64,000 nt of DNA from Bugulina stolonifera (lineage: Eukaryota; Bryozoa; Gymnolaemata; Cheilostomatida; Bugulidae): positions 10,991,501-11,055,500 of the forward strand of contig OW285192.1 in assembly GCA_935421135.1 (NCBI GenBank). The letters run 5' to 3'. How positions within the stretch are numbered: the stretch's first letter is position 1; every line of letters begins with the position of its first letter. This document shows positions 23,161 through 35,100 of the stretch, piece by piece. The notes under the pieces are model-generated. The model was given only the letters and a program-made list of their open reading frames with translations, searched no databases and was not told the origin of the DNA. The translations under genes were made by a program, and so were the position numbers.

Positions 23161-26100
23161 ATGGCAACGGTTGGCTTTTGGGTGACTGCAGATGTTTGCA
23201 AATCGTGGGAAAAGACTGGCAAACAGAAAATGTACGTTTTGTAGGGTTATTCGTTTTTCAAGGTTGCATGTACATTCTGATACTCCAGGGCTCTCAAGTT
23301 GAGTTCTCGGATTTTCCCCGAGCAGTCCGGATTTTGAGTGCTTGCTCGAAGAGCTCGGGAGGTTTTCCATTATTGATGATTTGTTCGGATTTTGGGAGAT
23401 TTTCTCACATTAGCTATATTTTGAATTGAAATGCTCCAAATCTCCAAATTAATCTTCAGTTTATCTCATAGCTTGTGGGTTGCTTAGGAAAAAGCTACTA
23501 ATTCCATTACTTTTCAAGGGCAAGGACTGAATTACATGTATGTACTGGGATTATTAGGCTGTGAGAAATTAGTTAGGCTAACTCCATAGAGCAATAGATA
23601 AGTGCATGTAAGTGACCAACAGCTTTATTTATATCTCTGACCAATTGCTAGTAGAGTAATACTGCTACACTGCTTACACTGCAGTACATTGTACATTTGC
23701 TCGGATTTTTTGACTGAGCAACTTGAGAGCCCTGTACTCATATACAACTCACTTCATATCAGCGTAAAGTTTGTGGCCCACCAAAATTCTGAAACATTCA
23801 ATATTGGCCCACGGTGAGAAACATTTGGGCACCCCTGCACTAGTGTATAGGCCTACTATTTAGAACATGGTTATAGCCAGTGTTAGGGAATAGAAAGAGA
23901 GGCGGTGTTAGGGACAACTCTACTTTGCGGAATGTTTACTAATTATTTTTTGTTAAATCCATGATCTATTGTTAGCTGCTTGATTTATTCCTTTGTTTAA
24001 TATTTTTATCACACTGTAATTACTATTAGCATTCAATTTGGATTGAGTTTTATGATCTAACAAATAGCTTGTGATCTTTGATTGGTTGTAGTTTGAAGGA
24101 CTATGAAGGATTGAAGAGTGATGGTCATGTGTCAAGCAATAGTTCTAAGACCACTGACCGGTTGTTGTATGAGCTTATACACAGTCAAGTTAAAGGCTCC
24201 CTTAAAACTGGTCAGATAATATCTGCACTCAAGGAGTTATTCGTAAGTTCAGAGTATATTTTCCCTAGCACTGCGCGAGACGCTTTGTTTAGACTCGTAA
24301 CTTTTGCACGGTTAAACTGCCATCATGGGCTTGAATATTATTTGATTTCCCATCATTTTTTTTTTCATTCAAGTTGAGAATCCTCCTCCTTTGACATATT
24401 GGCCAAGTCTGGTCAGATCTATATAGTCTTCATACCTTATTTGTTTTAGAGGATGGATCCAAAATCTCACTTGGAAGTCGTTTCCGTGCTCTCTGTAATT
24501 GGTAATTGAATATCCTAATAAGATAGAATAATCTTGGAGAAACCTTGGTGCCTCTACTTCTTCGGAATCGAGATGCCTTGTACCTCTCTTCAGCTGCTGT
24601 TTGTTTTAGGCATAATACCAAGCGTATATCTATGGATCAAATCTCCATTTTTTGTTGGGTTAAGGATGAAAGATTCGTGAAATCAGGAGTAATGACATGT
24701 GTACTAGCTTTCAGCAGTTGAGACAGTTATTCTAGTTATTTTTATTAATGCTCTCCTCCGTACTACCACACTCGAAATGAAGGAAATAGATAAAGATGGT
24801 GATTTAGGCTCTTATTACATGTGAGGACTATGATAGAAATTTGTCTTCTGCCGTAGTTAGTTTGTTTTATCTTGGAGATGAAAAAGTTATTGTATTAAAA
24901 TCGGTGAAAAGAATCGCCTTCGAAGGAGATTGGTTTTTAAGAGATGGAGCTAGGCACATTGGAGTTGATGAAGCACCAGCTTGGAGGATGGCTAGTATGC
25001 AATGTCGGCTAGTTTAATATAGGCAGGAAATGGGGTGGAGGGAGGGCTTAAATTAGTGGGTATTAATATAATATGCTTTCAGATGCTGAGACAAAGGTGA
25101 ATACAGAGTCCAGTCAGAGAAAGAACTTGATATCTCTTCTTAAAGACATAAAGGTAAAGTCTGGTCGGTGTAAACTTTGTGTGAATTAAATTTATGTGGT
25201 TTCTTCGACTAACAGCCCCCACAGAGTATATTGGCTCTGAATCTACCAAATACATGTATGTCATTCTCAATTGGACAGTTAGTGGTGAAATTTGTGCGTT
25301 GTTTCTTGGGTTCATATGATGTTGACTCATGAAAACTGAAATAACTTTATATACTACAGGGAATCATGCCTCCATCAATTCTCAAAGAGCAGCTAGATTC
25401 TGACACTTTGGAGGAGGTTGGACTTGTGAAGGCAGATGATTTCAACAAGAAATATATAAAAATCAAAACAAAAGTATAGTAAGTTTAGTCTTGCCACTTC
25501 TTAATTATATAAATTTCCCGCACCGATTATTCGGCCCTCAGATGTTTTAGGTTCTGGTTTATCTATTGCATTCTTGTTTTTGCAGAGTAGCTCAGTTATT
25601 GCTAATGTGAATCATTCCCCATGACCAACTTACTGCCCTTAATACATATTAGTTCTTACGAATTGACTGATTGTCTGACCGAAACTGTCACAAAATTGTT
25701 CATAAATGAATAAACATAATACTTTCATAATTATTTTGTGACTTGCTATCTTCTACACACGCAAGCAGTGCCAAGAGGCCTACATACATACATGGTATGT
25801 TATTTACTTGTGGCAGTTATAAGCAACAGAAGTTTAACCTTTTGAGGGAGGAAAGCGAAGGATATGCTAAGCTTATTACCGAGTTATCACAGGAACCTAC
25901 ATCTATGCTCAGTGTAGAGAACATCTTGCAGAACATAAAAGCACTCATTGGTATGTACAGCGCATCTAGTGGTCTGCTACATTATTGTAGTGTATATACA
26001 TGTACAGTGTATATACTTTGTAAAATATGTGCACATACATCTTTCTATACAGAGCATTCTAAATTTTTGCATTTGTTGCTATGAAAAGTAAAGTGTCGTT

Positions 26101-29100
26101 TTACTTTTAGGCTGTTTCAATCTAGACCCTAATCGCGTCCTAGATATAGTGCTACAAGTGTTTCAGACAAGGCTAGACTTGGGTGATGACCTATATGTGC
26201 CAATATTAACTCAGTATATGCCAGAGTACGACTCGGTGTGTCAGGTGAGTGTATAGTGATTGGTAGTACCTGTTGTACCTTTCATTCTACTAGGTACATT
26301 GGTTAGCGCTAGATAGTTGTGTCTACCCGCATGTGTACTCTGTGGAGTTGTGTCTACCTGTATGTATACTCTGTCTACCTGTATGTATACTCTGTCTACA
26401 TGTATGTATACTCTGTCTACCCGTATGTATACTCTGTCTACCCGTATGTATACTCTGTCTACCCGTATATATACTCTGTCTACCCGTATGTATACTCTGT
26501 CTACCCGTATGTATACACTGTCTACCCGTATGTATACTCTGTCTACCCGTATGTGTACTCTGTCTACCCGTATGTGTACTCTTTCTACCCGTATGTGTAC
26601 TCTTTCTACCCGTATGTGTACTCGGTCTACCCGTATGTGTACTCTGTCTACCCGTATGTGTACTCGGTCTACCCGTATGTGTACTCTGTCTACCCGTATG
26701 TGTACTCTTTCTACCCGTATGTGTACTCGGTCTACCCGTATGTGTACTCTGTCTACCCGTATGTATACTCTGTCTACCCGTATGTATACTCTGTCTACCC
26801 GTATGTATACTCTGTCTGCCCTTATGTATACTCTGTCTACCCGTATGTATACTCTGTCTACCCGTATGTGTACTCTGTCTACCCATATGTATACTCTGTC
26901 TACCCGTATGTGTACTCTGTCTACCTGTATGTATACTCTGTCTACCCGTATGTGTACTCTGTCTACCCGTATGTATACTCTGTCTACCCGTATGTATACT
27001 CTGTCTACCGGTATGTATACCCTGTGTACCCGTATGTATACTCTGTCTACCCGTATGTATACTCTGTCTACATGTATGTATACTCTGTCTACCTGTATAT
27101 ACTCTGTAGATGTTGGGGTTCCACCTGAAGAACAGACTGAAGAAAAGTAGCTCAGAGTCCAACAGTCAGAGTGAGAACATTTTCCATGTGATTGCCATCC
27201 TTATGAAGTATGAGCTGGTAACACTGGACGCCATATATCCACATGTGAGTAGCCTAGACCTATGTCTGAGTCAGCCCTGTTAGCATCCTTTCTGCTTGTT
27301 GTGTAGATTTGATATAGTATCATACTGCTTAGCAGAATCAACTTGTTTTATACGTCTTACTCTCTTTACATTGTGCTTCCACTGACTCTACACACAGCTG
27401 CTACCAGATGACTCCAAGATTAAGGAGACATACAAGAAGAATCTAAGTGATGCTAGGCTGAGTGTGAAGAAGACTAGAGCTGTGCACACGGGGGATAAGA
27501 AGGAGGGGGAGGGTGACGCCCCCACAACCTCACATGACGCTGATAGTCAGGTAAGTAATGAGGCTATCACACTAGATATAGCCTCCCTATCAGTGTGAAT
27601 AACGTTGATTTATTGCTGTTTATATGCATACAGTAGATGTGGTAATTTGGCTGCGTAACATGTTAGCAGGAAGAGGAAAATGATAAGCTGTATTTGACTG
27701 AGGCCCTTCTAAAGCAAGGGGCGTGGAAGCAGGCTAAGGAGGTGATGGATAGGCTCCCTCAGTACCATGTCACGTCACATGCACCCGTGGCTAAAGTGAT
27801 GTGTCAACTAATACACTACGTATTGGACCCTGTGTACCACAGGTTTGTCATCAGCATTCGTACTGGTTGTGATGTGATGTAGTTCTCTCACATATCTCCT
27901 CTTTCTTCTCACGCTATGACACACAGTTTTCAGAGTTGGCAGTTCAAATAATTATATTTTGAAGAAAGTAGTTAATTCCAGTAGAATCATGTTATACCTA
28001 ATATCCTTTTTAATCAAAGAACTTCAGAATTACACTTGCTGCACTATAGTGCAAAGAAGCATTGATTTCTACACGCAGTAGATATATTACATGTGGTTAT
28101 CTTGTATTGTAGACATCATGGGCTGCCGGTGGAGCTATTCAAGAGTGCAGTTTATGTAAATCCATATGACAGTAAAGGTCTAGCTCAGGCTGAATCCTTC
28201 GCTGACCTCACAAAGCTGGCCTTTCCCATGCTCCGCTATCTCGGCTGTCACCTTCTATGTGACCCCTCACTTACCACAAAGGTCATCAGGGTCATCAAAT
28301 CATTCATCACCCTGGTAAAATATAGCATAATGTAACAACATGCATGTGGTTGAAGTTGTCAGACCTTTACTTCTGGTGCACAAACCTTTCTGTACAGTCG
28401 ACATAGTATAGTATGGTATTGATAATCTTATTAGTTTCTATCTACATGTAGATGAATAATCCACCCTGAGTTGGTGACTAGTGTTCACAGCAGTGGATGG
28501 TATTGGATGAGTGCAATTACTCACTCGTGTTCTCTCGTCATATAATAACATATTCTGTGTTACCACAGAGAACTAAAGGGGAGTATCGAGATGCTGAGAG
28601 TGACACCATATACAGACATTGTCTATCTGTGTTAGATGAAGTACTCCTACCTAGCCTATGCTTAGCCGAGGCTAACTGCTGCCTAGCCGAACAGCTGTGG
28701 GGCATTCTGCAGCTCCTCCCCTACACGCTCAGGTATAGTTGTCTTGGTACTAATAACTACATTACAATAGCTACTTTGTTATACATGTATATAGTATATT
28801 ACACTATGTTACTTCCAGTGCTGGTACTTACTATCGCCACTGTTACTTACTCGGCAGTTCTGTATATCATTCAGATACCAACTGTACGGCCAGTGGAAGT
28901 CACAGTCTTACTACACTCAGCCAGAGCTCATTGCAGCCAGACTAAACACACTGAAGAGAGCAAAGTACATATTCAGTCGACTCACAAAGGACAACGTCAA
29001 ACAGCAAGGAAGGATGATAGGCAAACTGAGTCATGCTAACCCCGCTGTCTTCTTTGAATACGTATGTACCTGTGTAACATGTGTTGAGACTATGAACTGT

Positions 29101-32100
29101 TGATACAGTACCTGTGTAACATGTGTTGAGACTATGAACTGTTGATACAGTACCTGTGTAACATGTGTTGAGACTATGAACTGTTGATACAGTATCAAAG
29201 AAAGATCATATTAGAGTCGTTTGATTATGATTGTAGCCATTCTACACTATAAGTTTGTACTAAAATGCCGCGTAATATATACCAATATCTGACCGTATGT
29301 AATGTTATGTATCGGTATGTTATGTGCTCTATCTATCTCCCACAATTCATTGTAGATGTTCACTCAAGTACAGGTATATGATAATCTCATTGGTCCGATA
29401 GTCGATTCACTCAAGTACCTCAATCCTCTCAGCTGTGATGTCCTCACGTACTGCTTGATAGAATCCCTGGCTGCTCCAGATAAGGTACGTCACTACCGAT
29501 AGTAGTAGAATATTACTTGTGTGTATATTATTAGGATTCATGCCTTCCGTTGCTCCATCTAACATTTAAAATTAGTCATGACGAATAAGAAGTCATTCAA
29601 TAGGCAGTCAGGTCATTCAGTAGATTGCCAAGTCACTTAGTAGACTATCAAGTCATTCAATAGGCTGTCAAGTCCTATGGTAGATTGCTAGACTGTTTCG
29701 TGTCAAGTAATCAAGTCTCTCACACTCTATAACATGTATATCCAGGAGAAGATGAAGTATGATGACACTAACCTCTCCACCTGGTTGAAGAGCTTGGCCA
29801 ACTTTGCTGCTCTGGCTCTGAAGAAATATACAGTTGAGTTCACAGGTTTACTGCAGTACATCTGTAACCAACTCAAGTGTGAGAAGAGGTCCGTGTGACT
29901 CTATATAATATCTCCAGACTTGTCTACATAGTTTGTTTCTCAAAAATTATAATACATGCATCGATTAATATTATAGAGTACTATGTGTTTGTAGTAAGCA
30001 TCGTTTTAACGATCCGGTTCTATGCCACTTTAGAACAGACAGACACATGAGTCTCATCTGGGGTCTTGAGAGGTAACATGACTGTTTATATCTATACTGT
30101 AGTTTTGACCTGCTTATCTTGAGAGAGATGCTGACCAAGATGGGTGGTATTGAGGTGTCGGAGGAAATAACTGACCAGCATTTAGAGGCTATGTGTGGAG
30201 GTGACTTCCTTAGAATAGAGGTACGTAGCTACTGAGCATGTGCATGTGCTATATCTACATGTATGTAGTACTTGAACCATGTAATCCTCTAAGTGTTGCT
30301 ATATGTACAGGGTGTATGGTACTGCTGTCTTTGGTGGTTAATGGTTATCCTAATTAGTATATGCAAATATCGACTAGTGTTACTAACTACTAAACCAGAC
30401 AAATATTAGAAAGGTTTCATCTGTCATTCATCTGTGCAACGCCTCTACTATCTTTAGGGTGGCAACTTCCTACAGACTCGTAATGTAAAGAAGCCGTCAC
30501 AGCGTCTAAAAGAGACTATACTCAAGAATGGCCTGGCTACACCGCTGGCAGCACTTATGGCCCAGCAGAGGGACTGTATTATATACAAGGAGACTGTTGA
30601 TGTAGAGCATATCAAACTAATAGGAAAAGTGTATGACCAGGTGAGAGTAGTGCACTTAGTTACGGCTGTTATAGTGGTTGTGGTAATGGTGGTTGTGGTA
30701 ATGGCGGTTGTGGTAATGGCGGTTATGGTAGTAGTTGTGGTAGTGGTTGTGGTTCTACTAATGGTCCAAACTGTTCATATGGCGGGAGTGGAAGATTGGG
30801 AAGGGAGCGGAAATGACCACCAAGACTCTCTACTCCTGCTAAAAACTATTTCAAATTTGGAGTTATCTTGCCATTCATTTGGAGTAAGCGATTTTAAAGA
30901 TTGGAGTTGTTTCGTCGTTGGCCGTATGCATAGCTGTATGTTGGTTGTTGACAGAGCAATTGCAGTGCAGAAGTTAACAACCTTTATAACATTAGACTGT
31001 TTTTTTTGCCTTGAGGACAATAAAACTTCAACTTGACAAAAGCTTGCGTCGCATAGTTGTTGATGAGTAGATCAGATCATTTTAATTTTTGGCAGATTTG
31101 CCGATGTTAGATTGTGTTCATACATCTATCTAGACTCTGCTCCTTTCACTTGCAGTGCCAGGACACATTTGTGCAATTTGTTACCTTCCTCTCATCAGTC
31201 CTAACGATAGATGAGCAATGTAAGAACCTGCCTACACTAGAGGTTATGCTCTCAGACTATCATATACCCAGTGATGCTGCCTTCTATATCATCCGACCCA
31301 TGCTTGTTCACTCTATCAACGTAAGTTATGGCTACGTCTCACGACATCAGGTAGAAGTACTATGTGTATTGTGTTCACCCAGCATTACTCTGTTGGTTAA
31401 ACATAAGATAACCAGTATTTACATGATGTTGGATCAATGGGGGTATCATGTCGACTGGCCACACCCCCACAGGAAGTGACATGTCTGTTGTGTATTGTAT
31501 ACAGTTGAAATATGAAACACTACGCAAGCAGGACAAGCAAGCCAAAGACAAAGACAAAACAGCTGCCGTAGTTGATAAAAGTCAGCGTTACATTGAGGCC
31601 TTCTCTTCTGTCCTCCAACCTGTGTGCGAGAAGATTAAACCTCTCTTTGAGGCTAAAATGTGGGAGGAGCTTAGGTTAGTGGTCAGACTTTGTTAGTTGA
31701 ATTTTGATAGTGGTGATGGTTTGAAAATCTAAGCATACTTGTCTTCTATTGGGTTTAGAAAGCTGAATATCACCATTCTATTAACTTACATGTATTTAGT
31801 CCAACTCTGTACACGACGTTCTGGACGCTGTCAGCCTATGACCTTTATGTGCCAAAGTCAGCGTATGAGAGAGAAATCAACATTGTCAAGGCCAAGGTGC
31901 ACCAGATTGAACAGGAAGCTAGCAGAGATATGGTGAGTGATGACCTCAGGTCACTGATACCCACTGACTTGTTGATACCCATTGACTTGTTGATACCTGT
32001 TGACCCGTTGATACCCATTGACCTGTTGATACCTGTTGGCCCGTTGATACCCACTGACTTGTTGATACCTGTTGGCCCGTTGATACACACTGACTTGTTG

Positions 32101-35100
32101 ATACCCGTTGATACCCATTGACCTGTTGATACCTGTTGACCCATTGATACCCATTGACCTGTTGATACCTGTTTACCCGTTGATACCCATTGACCTGTTG
32201 ATACCTGTTGGCCCGTTGATACCCACTGACTTGTTGATACCTGTTGACCCGTTGATACCCACTGACTTGTTGATACCTGTTGACCCGTTGATACCCATTG
32301 ACCTGTTGATACCGACTGACCTGTTGAGACTTACTTATCTGTTGATACCTGCTGACCTCTGGACACCTGTTGACCTATGGATACATACTGACCTGCTGAT
32401 GCCTACTGACCTGTTGATACCTGCTGACTTTTTGACCCTACTTACCTGTGGTTAATACATGGCTGAATTCAACTGACTAAATTATTGTGACAACCATTTG
32501 TACACTGAAATAACTAATGTTGAGTAACATAGAGTCAAGTTGTATGTTTATGGTGTGTGAGTACCATATGTATGTGGGTCTAGTATACAATTTTGTCATC
32601 ATGTCAGAGAGAGACAAAAAAGCGGAAAGAAATAGATCGCTGTAATCAGATGATTGCCAAGTTCAAGGCTGAAGAGAAGGCCCAGTCTGAACACGTCTCT
32701 AGAGTAATGGCTAAACTGGACCATGAGAAGGAGCACTGGTTTAAGAGCGGTACGTCTAGCCCCCTCCCTTCAAGGCAGTGCTATGTTAGCGGCAGTGCTA
32801 TTTGGATAAAAAGAAAAAAACTGTTTCGTCAATGGCTTGCTGATGGCTGGTATACAGTACTGATTACTTGTTACTATTATAGTATTGTAGATGTACATTG
32901 TGTGTATTTTTACAGCTGACACCCAGAAGCAGGTTGAGAGGTTCATCCAGTTCTGTATATTCCCACGTGTTCTCAACACAACTGTGGACGCCTTCTACTG
33001 TGCTAGGATGATCCATACAATGCATAAGATCAAGTCTCCTAACTTCGGTACTCTCATTATACTGGACAGGGTGAGCACTGCTGCAGCTATCTCTGTTCTT
33101 TATGCAGGAATATTCCCATCTTCTGTATTTGAGCTCATAAACGGCACAGTGGATATATACTACACATGACTAAAGAGTAACACTGTATAATAGTATAGGC
33201 ATCATGGTGGTATGGTGTAGGCTTTTGAGCATATAATGTTTCTGTATATGCAGGTACATGTATTTTCTGTGTATATTATATATGTTGAGACATTATAATA
33301 TGACAATAATTACGGTTGTGTTTTGTTGGAGTCATCGCCTCCTGTCATATTATGTGCAAAGCTAGCTTTTGGCTAGAATAGCTTATAGCTGTAAGATGTT
33401 AGATATATTTTGGGTATATAAACACTTCTGCTATATGGTAAAGTCAGAGTTGAGATTGAGCAGTAACATAAGACATTAAATAAACTGTTAGAAGAATACA
33501 ACAATATAACATGTAATTACATGTACATGTATATGTAGAATTTGAACATGAAGTAGTACATCATGTAACTTTGGTTTCTATAACATTAATGTGCGGCATA
33601 CTCTGGTGTGAATAATAAGTGGTTCTTGTTTCCGGTCTAGATATTCAATGATGTCACATACCTAATCACATGCTGTACTGAAAATGAGGCTCACCGCTAC
33701 GGAAGGTTTCTCTGCTGTATACTAGAACTAGTGATGAGGTGGAGAGCTTCAGAAGATGTCTACAAGAAGGTCCGTGCTGTTATCTAACCATATCACCTGT
33801 TAGTTTATACCACTACATGCAGTAGGATTGAGAGCACCTGTTGATACGTTTCATGCCAGCTAGCAGAGATATACTTTTTGCCATTATCATAATATATGCA
33901 ATCAGATGCATGACTATGTATATATATTATGGTTTTTATTATTGATTCAGGAATGCTCTAAGCACCCAGGATTTGTCACCACATTCCGAGCTGGAGCTGC
34001 CGGCACCAACTATGCTGAGCTGAGTTTTGAGGACTTCAGGCATGTGTGTCACAAGTGGCAGTTTAGGATGACAAAGGCTTCCATTGCTTGCTTTGAGTCT
34101 GGTAACTATACCCAGATAAGGAACGCTCTAATAGTGCTGACTAAGGTACATTATGCTACCTCTCTCTATCTCACTTACTCTGTTTAAGGACAGTTAATAG
34201 GTTGATTCATTTCTACAAGTATTAGCATTATATGACACGTTTTCTATACTGATCCTATCACCTTTTTATCACTGATTGCATTGGTGTATACAGTAGGTGA
34301 GCTCAATTATATTCATTGCATTCAACTACAATGCATACACGCACATGCATATGTGTTATGGTATATTATTTTGTCACTATTACTGACATTTATCTTTTAT
34401 CATCCAGGTACTTCCTCACTTCCCTATGATCATTGGGGTGGGCCAAGCCTTAGAGCGCCGTGTAGACCGCGTTCATAAGGAGGAGAAGGATAAACGTCCA
34501 GACCTCTATGCCTTGGCAATGGGGTACGCTGGTCTACTGAAATCTAGGAAATCCCATTGGTTGGCTGAGCATGTATTCCACTATATACCTCCGGTGAGTG
34601 TGTAATGGTGTAGTATCTCTACACTATGGTGCTGCAGAACACGGAGGAATTTGTTACCATACTTTACAATATTGTACGTTGATGATAGTTTAATATATAC
34701 TAGTATCCAGTGTTCATCATGTAACATCTGGTGTATTTCATACAATGTACTATTGTTTAGGAGAAACTAAAGAAGAAGAACGAGGATCTGAAAGCCAAAC
34801 TGGCAGGTAAGTTAATCTACGTCTACATACTATGTTATCTTCATCTGCTCTAAGGCTAATACCTGATATAGTTAATGCGTAGTCGTATGTGCTGTGGATT
34901 CCTACAGAGTGTAAAGTGTATCTATATACATTGTATGTCGTATTTAACAGCTAAAGAGTCCAGCAGAGCCGAAGCCGCAAAATCCCAGTTGGCAGCTGCT
35001 AAGGCAGGGAAAACTGAGACCAAGTCGGACTCGACCACTAGTCAGAAGAACCCTAGCTCTAAACCTGTGTCTAAAGATAGGGCCGAAGCTGCAGCCTTCC

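Noticed and set aside
26317..27162. Four open frames of 258-279 codons (STRMYTL, YPYVYSV, RQSIHTG types)
   Set aside because: A 21-bp minisatellite in THOC2 intron 7, open in several frames only because the unit is seven codons without a stop.
31845..32455. Apparent LLIPVDP and STGINKS repeat proteins on both strands
   Set aside because: An 18-bp minisatellite in THOC2 intron 20.
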